Shown piece by piece: positions 14,706-27,350 of a DNA stretch of 64,000 bases; position 1 is the stretch's first letter, and each line of letters starts with the position of its first letter. This DNA is from Polyodon spathula. Its lineage: Eukaryota; Chordata; Actinopteri; Acipenseriformes; Polyodontidae. The stretch lies in NCBI RefSeq assembly GCF_017654505.1, contig NC_054552.1:30478915-30542914 (forward strand), read 5' to 3'. The position numbers and the translations under genes were made by a program. The notes beneath the pieces are model-generated. The model searched no databases and was not told the DNA's origin. It was given only the letters and a program-made list of their open reading frames with translations.

Positions 14706-15784
14706 AAAACCTGTTAACTTGCCTAATTATCTTGATGTCTTTATACGTGCAATAGAGAATTCTAAGCTCAAATGAGGCAAACACTCAAAATGTCTTCCTC
14801 TAGCAGTACAGTGACCCTCAATAACTGTGAACGTGCCCTGCTGGATTTGTAAGATGCAAATTTTGCTAAACAAGTACCAATTGCCATCATTATCGATATA
14901 ACACAATACAAGAACAAAATTAAAGGAAATATTCTTTATGCTTTATTCTTGTAGAGAAATCACATTCTTTTAGAAAAAAAAAAATCTTAAATGCTTAAAA
15001 CAAAGCTGTCTACTTTACATCCAATTTCCTTCACAGGATCTAACAGCAGACCGTTGCACAAGTGATAAAAGTACAAGAAGAGCCATTTTAGCATTTCCCT
15101 TCAAAAGCTGTTTGATGTCCTCAAAAGACACCCAGCAGTTAAGACATCTGCCATCCACAGATGTTTTGCAATGGCTGGCCCACTGCCCTCTTAGGATTTC
15201 AGACACTGTCTCTCTGCACAACGTTCACCCCTTACTGGTTTACAATAATCCCTCTTCTTACTGACTGCTGACATAATACACTAAATACGACACATAAGTC
15301 AACAACACTGCAGAATCTGTCCAGTGCTCGCATAACAACACTATAGAAATTGAGTGACCCCAAAAAATGTGATATACCATAAACATCCTATTAATAGTAA
15401 TCTGGCAGTCCTAGTATACTGCATTCACAAAGGTAAAGGGTATTGACATGATATGAGATGATATTTACACAAGAGGCAGATTCATCTCCTCCTACAATAT
15501 CTCAAACTCGTTTTGGACTAGCAGTTGAGCTATAGTGAACAAAGCGCAGAACTCCTGTTAAATTGTTATTGCAGCATCCCTTTGCAGATGTGAGGTTCTA
15601 CAAACCTAGTCTCTTTACACACTCACCATTTTTCTTTTTAATAACAGAGGTGATAATTGTGTGATTACAGTGTGTGGTCGTTTTGCGCTGAGGGCCAAGA
15701 CTCCCAAACTTATGATCAAATTATGCATTTCAACTTGTGTCTCTGCTAATTATTTTCCAGAAGGTCTAAACAAATAAGTCAGAC
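14706..15784. other. Intergenic stretch, no supported gene
   Basis: A 68-codon minus-strand frame at 15015-15221 begins with TTG and contains an ILRGQWASHCKTSVDGRCLN segment with a less AT-biased composition than its neighbours. It matches no family I can name and is not called a gene. Confidence 0.5.
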
Positions 15785-15787
15785 TAA

Positions 15788-16851
15788 GGGGTAGATGTAC
15801 TAAAGTGCTGTGCCTGTCACAATAGTTGCAAATGAAGGTTCACAAATATTATAATGAGATGTACGAAAGCTTCCGGTAATTGCAACACTTACAATTCCAT
15901 CAGTTTGTTCAGAACTTTTGAAAGCACATTTTAAACAATCACAATTGTTGCTGGCATTTCCCAGTCCGCTTTTTCTTGTGCGTTGCCAACTGTGCTGAAT
16001 GCATTTTTGAGGCGAACACCCAAGTACCTAATTTTCACTAAAGGCAGGGTGTGCTTACATGCCTTGTTGAAAAACAATTTTTATGACATTTCTGGTTTCC
16101 CCAGTGTGTTGGCAGTAGTAGACTGCACACATGTGCCACTAACCCCTTCTGTATAGGACCATATAGGTGAAAGTAAAAAGAAAGTTCGCTAGGTATTCAT
16201 TTGATTTTACTACTATACTGTATAGGCCTACTGTACAGATTTATATTTTTACATAATGTAATGTGTAGCCTACCCAAAACACATCAGTGTTATTTCAGCG
16301 CAATGATTTATATTTAAAATGCATTGAGCACTATAAATGTACGTGTGTGCGATTTTATTGTATTGTACCTCCTTATGTTGGACAAACATGTCAAGTTTAG
16401 CGAGGGGCTACTATATGATTATGAAAAGCTTTTTGGGGGTGAGGTGGTGGAAGCCCCACTATAGAATCTGATGAGATTCAACTGCCTTTCATTTTTTATA
16501 TATTTAACAGCATTAAAATATGTAAAATGAAGATGGAACAGGATGCATTGTGCAGATGATGTTTACGTTGAACAAAAACAATGTTGTTTTGATTCTTTCA
16601 CCCTTGCAAGACATTATCCTTCGGGCACCTTCTGCTGCAGTAAACCGCAACTCAACTATCGCTATTTCTTTGAACACTGTCGAACACTCTCACAATGTAT
16701 AATGCTAGAGATGCCGCTAAAATGATTCAACAAATATTTAAATAAGTATATTGCGGCTACCTTCATTAACATATTTTCTCTTAGTAAGAGTCACAACATT
16801 GAAAAAGGCAGTATGATTGGCTGTGACTGGCAATCTTAGAACACCTACCCC
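15788..16851. mobile_element. Non-autonomous PIF/Harbinger-like DNA transposon
   Basis: A 1064-base element with inverted ends. The left end GGGGTAGATGTACTAA and the reverse complement of the right end, GGGGTAGGTGTTCTAA, match at 14 of 16 positions. It is flanked by a 3-base direct repeat TAA (15785-15787 and 16852-16854), the TWA target duplication typical of PIF/Harbinger. The interior has no frame resembling a Harbinger transposase or its MYB-like partner; the longest frames are about 60 codons. It is therefore either a non-autonomous element or an internally decayed one. Neither terminal block recurs elsewhere in the window as far as I can see. Confidence 0.65.
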
Positions 16852-16854
16852 TAA

Positions 16855-19758
16855 GTGCTTTATTTCTGCTACATCCCAGTTTATGGCATTTACTGTTTCA
16901 TTAGGTCCTTTCATGTCAGTTCATTTGTTTCATATGCCAAGAAGGTTGTCTTTGGACAGAGTAGAATCCTGAAAGCAAATACAAAGGTATGAAATCTTTA
17001 AGTATATATAAATCCACAAGGGACATTGCCGCCATAAGAAACAAATATCGCCATATGTTTACTTAGCGTATCATACCACTAATGAGTTAACATCAAGAAA
17101 AGAGAGTTGGCAAGTAGGTCATTTGGTAATCAGAACCTGCAGAGCAAAACACTTTATTATTTAGAACCTACATCTGAGTAGCACAACCATGCCTATAAAT
17201 ATTTTATTGGACTTTCTTTTACACTGAATAACGTATGGCTATTAAAAACTAAATAAAGCAGGCCTTGCTGACAAAATTATCCAACAAGTTCATATATATC
17301 TGAGGAGTGCTGATATCCTCTATCAGAGCCCTTTCTTCTAAGGAAACATGATTTACTAACGCCTCTTTACACCCAGCGATCATCACTTGAAATATGTTTT
17401 GCCCAGTTTAAACAGAAAATGGCAATGTAATAATGTCTAGAGCTTTCATTTTTATCGCATCTGACTGCTGTCACCATTCTTCTTTCTCAGATCTCATTCA
17501 ATCTTAGTCACTTGCATTGCCCTCTGTATATTTATACTAATCATAGTATATCCCCAAAGTGCCCCAAACCCCTGCCAGCCCTTTCAATCACATTACACAA
17601 TCAATTAAAACTCCCCAGCCTAGACAGTCTCTTGAAGGAATTCAGACTTTGACACCTTAGGAAGCAAATCATGCATGTAAAATTGGTCCTAATGACAGCT
17701 ATGGGTACGGAGTCCTATGCAAATGGAGCGTTATCAGACATTAAAATGTCCAGGAGCAGCAACTTGATGTGATCAGCCAGTGAAAAATGATCTAGAAAAT
17801 GCACAAAGCTCATAGCAAATGCAGAACACGCTGCAAACAGGCAGCGAACCCAATAAAAGGGAACAAGAAATCTAGCACCCTGAGCACGGAGAATGTCCTT
17901 GCTGTTTATATTTCCAATGATGCCTTTCTATTTCAAAACCACAGGCTCTTTGTACACTAACCTGTCGATCAAAACGAAGTTTAAAAAGTATGGATTTCAC
18001 CCACCATGACATACAAAAGGCTTGCAACAGCTGGCTACAATACATCAATGACAAAAAAAAACCTTTGCTAGTAATGCTGTGCCTATACCTATCTGAAATG
18101 TGTACTGTGTACAAAAAACAAAAACTGTCCTTGAATTCTCAGGTAACAAGAAAAAAGGTCAATGAAGGGTCTAAACAGAGGGTGTTTCTAGATGGCCATG
18201 GATGACTGCAGCAGATTATTTTCAGCTGACAGGCTCACTTAAAAATCTGCAGTTTTAATTAGAGTGGTTTCCATGGAGATGCTCACTGTCCTGTAGTTAA
18301 GGTATGAGGAATACTTTTTGCCAATTCTCACAAAGGACGAACACTGTGTTGTGTTAAACCATGTAACGGTACTCTGGTGTACAACACAGGTCATAAACAT
18401 ATCCCCTTTATTCAAATCTAAACCCTCTGTAAAAAATACCAATGTAGTTCACTGCAGTACACTACATGCAGTGATTTCCAATTCCTCTTCAGAAGTCCCT
18501 CTCAAAGATAAAGTTGACGTTTTAACAGAGATGTACTCAATATTTTAATTTAGTTACAACATTCAGGCTGTCCACTGTTCGTCCTCTGCTGTAAGATTGA
18601 TGAAGGCGCAATTTCTCCTAAGCAGAAAAACCCAGATAAACACATACCGTTAAACAAAGATCTCACACGAGGGTTATTCTGAACAAGCAATTGAAGTAGA
18701 GCCACTGCTCCCAGTGTGTGCTTCAGGAGAAGCTTTGTAATATTTCCATTTTATCACTGCTATTTTTTTCTTGTTCCTGCGAAGGCAAAGTGCAGGTTAA
18801 TGTCAGGCCACAATAATTAAAACATAAACTCGTCTCCCTACTATCTCCCCGAGGAGTTAAATTTCACTTTCACGTCTGCAGCTATGCAACGCAGTCTACT
18901 GTGCCATCTTTCTCCACTAACCCAAATAAGTCATGGAAACTGCTGTTATTGTTGGTCATTAGACAGTAAAATCCCCATTACAGCAATCCCATATTCACAT
19001 GGGACAGGAAGTGTCTACATTAAATGTGCTACCACAAACTTTTACCTTGGAGGCTATACTAGGGAATTTCTTTGAAACAAAAACCTTTTGCATTTTACAG
19101 TACAGCAATTTTTGTTTCAAAGAGAAATGGGTTTTTACTCACACCTTTACCAGACTATAAGGAGATGTGTGAGCTAAGAGAAATGTAAAATTATGATAAA
19201 GTAAGACAAGTAAATGTTATCAGATGCGAATCTTGTCGGGAAATGTTATGATTGATTTTCCTTTCACAAAAAAGAGAAAAGTAATTCTAGATGCATCCTT
19301 ATTTATGTGTATTTGGATAGATTTTCTAAATTATATTTAAAAGGGATTAATGGATTTCCTTTAGTTTTTCTACTTCTGTGCCATAACATTCTGAACTAAA
19401 ATGAATGACCTGCAAGATGTTTTTTTTTTTTTTTTTTTTTTATAGTGTTTACAGTTATTTTTCCACAGTTTATAGCCTTGTACGTCCATCGCTGACAATT
19501 TGGCTGACTAAAAAACATTTACCTGGACCAAATCTTTATTACGAAACCAAGGCATTTGCGGTTGGTCATTGAAAAGGAATTTCCATGAGGAAGAAATTGA
19601 AGATTGCATTGTTTGATTGGAGGCAATTCAAATGAAATTCTACTGAAAACATTGAATTCCAGAATTGTGCTTAAATTACATAACATTTTTTGTTACCTCT
19701 GCATTTAGACCATTCTCATTGTCTAAGCATTGCATCGAGTCACTGACTGTATCGCACT
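16855..19758. other. Intergenic stretch, no gene; possible conserved non-coding segments
   Basis: No transposons recognised. The block 17500-17800 is non-repetitive and contains a perfect octamer ATGCAAAT at 17717-17724. GTTTCCATGGAGAT at 18267-18280 resembles an RFX X-box half. A T run of about 23 bases sits at 19420-19442. Overlapping frames around 17872-18548 on both strands are short and unrecognised. Confidence 0.5.
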
Positions 19759-19762
19759 GTAT

Positions 19763-19849
<87 letters not shown>
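19759..19849. repeat. (TA)n microsatellite
   Basis: About 90 bases of TA with a single slip near 19772. Confidence 0.95.
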
Positions 19850-19850
<1 letters not shown>

Positions 19851-19949
19851 CACTATTTTAACACATTTATCTTCGAAAAAAATAAGGTATATAAATGATA
19901 GACATTGACTAAATGCTTTTGGTTTCTTTTAAATAACTCGATCATTCAT

Positions 19950-20384
19950 CCCTGACCATGACACGCTTGAGTGACTATGACTGAAGCATATGCACTTAAC
20001 CACCTAATTAGTGAGACAGTTGATTGGACACTGGATATGGAGAGAGCAGCGCCTTCATGCAAATGGCATGTTGGAGGCTGGACTAGAGCAGCGTACTGTG
20101 GCTCGATGTCTTGGGTGCTCACAACCAGCAATTTCAAACATGGCAAGACGGTATGACCAGAAACACTCTGTCAATGACAGGCCACGAACTGGGACATCAA
20201 GAGTCACAACACCTGCCCTAGATCGACAGATTATTTTGCAGCATCTTCGTGATGTCGGTTTTTAATCAGCACAATAAAAAGTCACTGCAAGTGCTCTAAA
20301 ACAGAGTGAGTTTTTTCCAAATATAAGTGATACATTTCTTTTGATGCTCAAGTATAACTGATAAGTTTCTTTTGATGCTCAGTA
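19950..20384 (+). mobile_element. Tc1-like DNA transposon remnant (transposase N-terminus and 3' end)
   Basis: The frame at 20011-20265 encodes the N-terminal helix-turn-helix region of a Tc1/mariner transposase: GMLEAGLEQRTVARCLGCSQ, then AISNMARRYDQ, then VNDRPRTGTSRVTTPALDRQ (the basic region between the two HTH motifs), and HLRD. It stops just afterwards. The DDE catalytic part is missing: sequence jumps at about 20265 to AATAAAAAGTCACTGCAAG and a terminal motif TTTCTTTTGATGCTCAGTAT, which looks like the 3' inverted end. The matching 5' end was not found. The element is internally deleted and inactive. Confidence 0.88.
20329..20384. repeat. Direct duplication of the Tc1-like terminal motif
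   Basis: TTTCTTTTGATGCTCA occurs twice in tandem with a 31-base step (20329-20354 and 20360-20384). It could be a duplicated binding site at the transposon end. Confidence 0.8.
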
Positions 20385-23116
20385 TGTATATAAACATCTA
20401 CTTATATTTTACTAAAAACGATTTACTGGACATTAATAGAAATCCATTCCAGTACACAGTTCTCAATATTCAAATTTAATGTATTTATTGACAGATTTAT
20501 AATACAAATGAAAAATGAACATGCCCAGATAAATAAGTAAATGGCAAGCAATTGTAGTTGCCCTGATAGGTGCTTTGTTCATCTGAATGCAGCAATTAGT
20601 GGATGCAACTATACACTTTGGAAATGTATTTTACTAATTCTTCAAAACTACATGCACAAATAACTACACCCAAATAAATACTCCTGGCAACTTGTTTCAC
20701 ATGCTTTAAACACTGAACAAGGAATTACATCTCCTTCAGAGAGCAACAATCAAGTGTCTGTGTACTAACATAAGGGTATGGTAAACACAACGAGTTTCCA
20801 ACAATAGATATTACTTTGTTAATATGCTCTGTGATATATTGCTGTGGGAAATGGCCAGGCTAGTAGAAGATGAACAGACTATCATTGCTGCAGGAAACAC
20901 TTCTTGCAGAAAGTGTAATCAGGTCATCTTCCAGACAGTGAAAAAAAGAGTTATTACAGTGAAACTGCTGCAAGAGCCTAGCTGTCACAGGGATAAAACA
21001 ATTAATCAAGGTTCTCGTCATGGCCTATTGAAAACTAAACATCTTACTTACATTTAAAAGAACTATGTATACTAGACATGGATAGAAATATACATCAGTG
21101 CTGTATGTAGTTTAATACTGAAATTATAAGGGCTATAAAAAAATATAATAAAAATGCCACCTGAAACACCCCACTTATTTAATTTGGCACAGAAGCCGAT
21201 GAAGTCAGTCTGGAAAAATAGCTACGTGGGCTATAAAACTAATGTACTGTATGTTTTGCTCCCAGTAAAAAAAAAAAAAACATGTGAAAAGGTATACAAC
21301 AATTAATGTAACTAATTATTATACCACTCCTTTTATTATTATTATTATTATAATTAGCATACTCTTTATAAAATACCACCATTATAAGATGTCTGAAATA
21401 TAGATACTCAAGACTAGTTCATACTAGCTGTAGCCGCTAACTAATAATGTTATGCCGCACAGAAAAGTACATTTAAAACCATTATTCACTTGAGTTTGAA
21501 TGAGATTAAATTATGAATATGGTTTTAATTGATCCATTAAGAGGCATTATGTGATGAGTATGGTTCAATTAACGCAGAATAGTTTTTTTTTTTTTACAAT
21601 GAAACCACAGTGTTTAAAATTGATGGAGAAAAAAGAAAAAACATCCTTTAACTATATGTAATAATGTATAAAACACATACGACAAATAGCTATATAGTAA
21701 ATGTCCCTTTCTTTTAATTTATTATTGCATGTGTACCATTATACAAGAAATTGATGGCTTTGGATTAAAGGGTCGTTTACAAGTCTTAGCAAGTAAACAA
21801 GGATCTATTAAAAATGTATCTGTAGTTTAATTGTCATCCCTTTTCAGAAGGTTATTATTGTTGTTCATTAGGCAACTGAAAGCTGAAATGATTCTCATTG
21901 TACTTGCTTATATAACTTCGGATCTCACTCCCTGCAGTTCACAATACAGTGCTTCACTTCCTAATGTAAGTGTCTGATTTAACAATGAACTCATTCACAG
22001 TACAATTCATCCTGCAAGCCACTGAGCTCATAAGCTAGCTGTAACATAACGTCTCGGAATTTCCTTGCGGTACAGAAGAAGAACCTTGTTTCAACCTTTA
22101 AAGCAAGACTGCTTCATAAGTGCTGTGTTATTTTAGTCTGCGTTGTGCTTGTCTAACTGCTCATGAACTACAGCAATACCACCTTGAATTCTGATCTCAT
22201 CAGATCTAAGAAGCTTAGCGCTAGATGCAAGCTTCCCAGGCGGCTGCCTAAACCATTTCACAAAAGAATCACACTTTGTTTTTGGGTGGTACTGTATCCT
22301 AAAGCTCATTTCACCTGCATGGGCTATTCTTATTAGCAGTGGAGTACGCAACACTGGACCTGGTCCTAAAATGTCAACTAAAAACAAGCCTACCCCGGCA
22401 TGATACTAGGACTGTGTCTTCTTACGGATGAGGTTTGAAACAATGCTTTTCTATACTTGACGGATATTATAGATAGTGTATGTGAGTATAGTTGTTAAGC
22501 CTAGTCTGTCCTGGATAACCCCCACCCTGCATTTAACAATCTTAATTTTCCTAACCCTTATTAAAAGGGACAAGAAACTTCAAAGGCTGTGTGGATCTAT
22601 TCTGTCTTTCTGCTCAAACATTGTACCACAGGCTGGTAAAATTAATGCCAGCATTAAGAGCACTTGTCAGGTTAAGGGGACAATACATATTGTCCTACTT
22701 TCAGTACTACGACTGAATGATGCAATTCTTTTCGGCAAGTAATCTCCTTAAACTGGAAAACAAAACACTTTGGACTGCCACAAGAAATCTCTAAGTTAGT
22801 TGATAAAAAATCCCTGAACTATGTAACAGGAAAGGGAATCAATCATAATGGAGTTGTGCTTCGCAAACAAAGCTATTGGTATTGAATGTTCTTTGCTTTC
22901 AGCTGGGCCCAAATGTGGTCTGATATTTAATTTGGCAGCAACAAGTTAGAGTTTAATTCAATTTAAATAGACTATGACGATGCTGTAGATATTAAATTGA
23001 ATATCATCACTTCGCCAATACCTTTTATGGTTTTCTAGCTATATAAAGGATAGTGAGGCAATAACCTATTTGTTACAACATGAAGGCAGTTGTTTTGAGA
23101 GTTTTTAATTATTTTA
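20385..23116. other. Intergenic stretch, no gene found
   Basis: AT-rich, with A or T runs near 21269 and 21584 and a short ATT array near 21331-21351. The frames at 20824-21057 and 22133-22387 are unrecognised. Confidence 0.55.
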
Positions 23117-23353
23117 ATTACACTGTAATAGCATAGTGATTATGATTACAAATATTGGTGTGTAGTTACAATGCAACAAGATGTTAATTTACAAAATGAA
23201 AACCGTTTTCAGTTGTTAGGATCTGTTTTTTATTTACATTGTATGTATACATGAGGCTCTGTATTTACAATGTAATTACAGTACTAAGTTAAAACACATG
23301 GAATGACACTTTAATGGCAGTGTAGTTAGAGATGCTTAATGTAAAGTATTACC
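23117..23353. repeat. MITE-like dispersed repeat, copy A
   Basis: Shares ordered blocks with 30337-30506: an ACTGTAAT start, TAGTGATTATGATTACA/TAGTCATTCAATAATTACA, GTAGTTACAATGCAACAAGA/CAACTACATTTGCAACAACA, TCAGTTGTTAGGATCTGT/TAGTTGCTAGCATCTGT. It ends TTAATGTAAAGTATTACC, a diverged form of the TAAAGTGTTACC end found in many fish MITEs. The left inverted end is not visible. Confidence 0.5.
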
Positions 23354-26300
23354 ATCTGTCTTTATGAGTAAAGTTTGATATTCCTGAAACTTTCTTAGAC
23401 TGATGTTAAATAGTTTCACGAATAGAAAACTACCTAAAAAATGAATCCAGTGAAGCTTTGTGAAAAAAAAGACTGTATTTATTTTATATTCACTATCTAA
23501 CATGGCATTTGTAAATTTTGTTTGATCATTTAACTAAAGGGCAAATATATGTTCCAACATGTATTATTGCCTGCAATGACTTTGTTTATTTATACAGAAC
23601 TGTGAGTTCATCATCCTTGTATTTCAAATAAGTTATGTTTCAAATTCCAAAAAGAGCTGAACAACGTTTACTTGGTACAAGGAGAGCATAACAGGAAATT
23701 GCCTCAGATTCAGTCATCACAGCCATTTCACTTTCTGCTTGTCTGCATAAGGAGAGTGCATTTAAAGACTTAATTCTGGAGGTTTGAGACCAGGGCTTCA
23801 CACAGATAGGGGTGAAGCTACCAACAGTCCAGGACTCTCACAGCCTGCACAGTTTGGGACTGAAGTAAAGGGCCTCTATTAGGTAGTGGCATCAAGCAAA
23901 ACAGTTTTAGGCGGTTATTGATATAGCAATTACACTATCTTGAAAAAACCTTTTAACGAGAAGTCTTCATCAGTCTCTTCATAATTTGCCAAATGTTTTT
24001 TTTTTCTTCCCCGACTTTATATCCAGTATATTTGCTGCAAGCAAGCCATTTTATCAAAACTTATGCAGATTAAGTTATGCGTTCTGTAACTTTTTAACCA
24101 GGAGTAATGTTGCAAAAATACCAGACTTTGCAGTTACAGTCTGTTGGAGGTAATTTTATACATCATTAATAAGCCCCCCTATTCAATTCCACTTCTCATG
24201 CCATTTGCAATAATGATATTTTGCTATGCCGCTTAATACCAACGTGCTGTGCAATTAGGATTGTATGTGGCATCTACTGACGGCAGCTTGGGGACTGGAT
24301 GCGATATCTGTTCATGCAGCAGAAAACTGAAAAAATATATTTTTAATGGAAACGTCTCAAGGAAATTGCCGCCTTCTGTCAATTTTTTCAAGCCTAAAAA
24401 ATAACAATGTCTTTTCATCATGAGAAATATAGTGTTAGGCAAATGCATGTATACAAGCTCATGATTTCAGATAACAAAGCTTGTTTAAATAATCAAATGA
24501 TTATTAATGCAGATTAGCACTAATTCACTTTTAATAATGTACCAACTGGAGCAAAATGTAACCAGAGCTGTCTAGTGATGATCAACCAATTGTTTGTGTC
24601 AGTGTTTGATGGGCTTCCACAACATATGTAATTAGACATTGAAATCAAATCTTCCTATTTTCATTTATTTTTTGTTTGCAGAATGAGAAATCATTTGCAG
24701 TTCCTTTTTTGAATTGCACTGGATTACATGCCATATGCTGGTACACGACACTTTGTTTCACACACATTAAACTTTAATAGCGTAGCTGTCTTCTGCTCCT
24801 TCAGTAACAACTCATCTGGAGAATGTGTGTCAAAGTGTAGCAGACATCTTCACACTGCATGAACTATCACCATATAATTAAACTGAAACAAAATGAAACC
24901 TGGCAAATAAATCATTTCTTTTTAAGCACTCTTTTTTAAGCAATATTTTGCCCTTCACTGGGATATTCAGGGCTTTTAGATCCCATTTAGATTTTTTTAG
25001 TAAGTCTGGTTCATATAATGCTGGTTATGGATTTAGTTAAATGGATTCACGCATCTCCTTGACTTCATCTCTTAAACTTACACATTCTCCTATTGAAAAT
25101 GTACAAATAAGTGGTTTATAGTGTTTTTATAGACCAAAACCCTAGTAGATGCCATTTGTATATTCAAAAACTGGACTGGTAACCAAAACCATTGCAAAAA
25201 ACAGGGTTGAATGGCAGTCCACCGAGGTTCACAAACACATAGCCGTCTTCTTCTGCCATGTTGATCTGGAATATCCAAACTCATGTTGTATGCAAACCAT
25301 AGTATACCTATTTACAATGAAACCTTCTACCCATAGTGAGATGCTGAACACATCCCCATGTTAATAATATAGATAGGGAAATTACCATTACTTCTCTATA
25401 CCCTTTTAATCTAGTAACTCCTGGTTTGCAAATCATAAATAATTTCAGTGTTGTTAATGGGACCATGAATACCTCCTTGATTATCTTTTATTGTTTGACA
25501 ATTCTTCTGCTTTGGCATCAGCAGAACTTGTGGAGTTATCAATAATAATCTACGGGTGTTATGCAATAAATACATTAATATCATTAGATCACAATGGTGA
25601 AATACATACAGTATGCCACTGGATATTTGCTTGGAGTATATAACCACTTCCACAGCTAAACTGCATCAAGCAGGGTCATTCCAGTCTTGGTGAGAAAGGT
25701 TAGTAAAGCATTCTCAGGTCAGGCTGAGTGAGCACACCCTTGATAGAACAAGAAGATTAAGATTGTAACACATGTGCTGTGAAACAGCAGCAGCAACAAC
25801 AGAGATAACTTATAAAATGTAATCACCAGAGTCTTTCATGTAGAAATTAGCTTTGGGGCAGACTAAAGTAAACCTGTTATTTTTGCCATATGAATAGGGG
25901 GATTGAAAAAAAAAACATACTCTAGAGTTATGTAAACAGTTTTATAGCAGAATCTAATTTAAAATGCTAGAATGCCACACACACAAAACAATTCATACAG
26001 GGGGTATATGGTTCCACGCTGATTCAATTAATAATTCCATTTCATTTTCTCTTTTTTTCTATTTGTCTATCAGCAGCAGCAGAGAGTGCTGCAGGAGGGT
26101 GATAACTCCCTCACACAAGCCCAGCGTCAAGCGACACAGCTTGACAAGAGGACTGCAACGGAAGCCACTGCATTTTAATTGCAGGCTTAATAAGTTTGTT
26201 CTCCCAGGCATTGTTTACACCATGGCCATTATAAATAGGATTTGGTTTTAACTGGGCTATGGACAGAAATGAGGGCAAGAAGAATTACATTAAGATCTAT

Positions 26301-27007
26301 ACTGTTTTTTTTTTTATAAATGTTTTTCTTGTACTGTACACATGTTTATATAAGCTTGTGATGTAACTGCCTTATAAAGACATAAGAACATGTCAGTAGA
26401 GAAATGTTGGAATGTCTTTTTTTGTATGGTATTTCTGAAGAAGACACAAAATCTGAAAATTAGAAAGTGTATGAAAATGATAAGGCAGAAGTCTATAGTT
26501 TAGAACATTTTATTATTATTTTTTTTTTTTACAATAGTGGTACTGTATATTGGTGTTGAGCAGCACTATTGCAATTTTACTGCTTCCCGTCAAATGCAGT
26601 TCTTGTTAGGGTATATGGATTTTAGATCAGAACACAGATAATGCCGCATCATTCCAGTGTATCATTCAGAACCAGTAGACTGGTACTAGAATGAGCAGCA
26701 GCAGTGGATCAGTGGGGTTAGAGGCAGATAAACTGTAGCTCTGCCTGGAGAGTGAGACTGTGAACGTGTTAGTGCCCAGGGATATATAAACTAGTCCAGT
26801 GGAGTAGAGCAGATTGTAAACTGAATAACACATATTACTCCCAGCCTTTGAATGTTTGATCTTTTTTGTTTGGTCATACAAACACATTTTTCAGTATGAA
26901 TATATCCAGTAACATTAACACCTTTCAACAGTGTTGATTTAAATAGCACAGGCTAAAAGATATCCAACATTATTATTATTATTTTTTTTTTTTTAAGAAA
27001 GTATGAT
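23354..27007. other. Intergenic stretch, no gene found
   Basis: No transposon recognised in about 3.6 kb. Opposed short frames at 25090-25364 are unrecognised. 26700-26760 contains a small inverted repeat (AGGCAG...CTGCCT). Confidence 0.55.
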
Positions 27008-27163
27008 CACAATTTAGTTTAGGGATCCATTTATACAACACCTATAAATGTGTTATTAAAGGTCCTGATAATTACTTAAAAGGATTACAAGTTTATTACC
27101 ATGCCATTTTAATGACACATTAACACTTAATTTAGGGATCTGCTATAAATTGCTATATATTAA

Positions 27164-27250
<87 letters not shown>

Positions 27251-27350
27251 AGTAGATTAGTTCATACAATAACTTTTAATAACATAATTAATAACATGAT
27301 TATAGTGTGTATATAACCACTTATAGCAAATCTATAAACTAAAGTGTGAC
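27008..27350. repeat. MITE-like element with CACACTTTAGTTTA-type inverted ends
   Basis: The left end CACAATTTAGTTTAGGGATC and the reverse complement of the right end, GTCACACTTTAGTTTATAG, align well. The interior word CTATAAATGTGTTATTAAAG near 27043 is nearly identical to one inside the element at 52162-52302, so the two are one family. An A run and a (TA)n array have expanded inside it. Confidence 0.55.
27162..27247. repeat. A run followed by (AT)n microsatellite
   Basis: About 19 A bases then about 67 bases of AT with one C interruption, within the MITE-like element. Confidence 0.95.
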
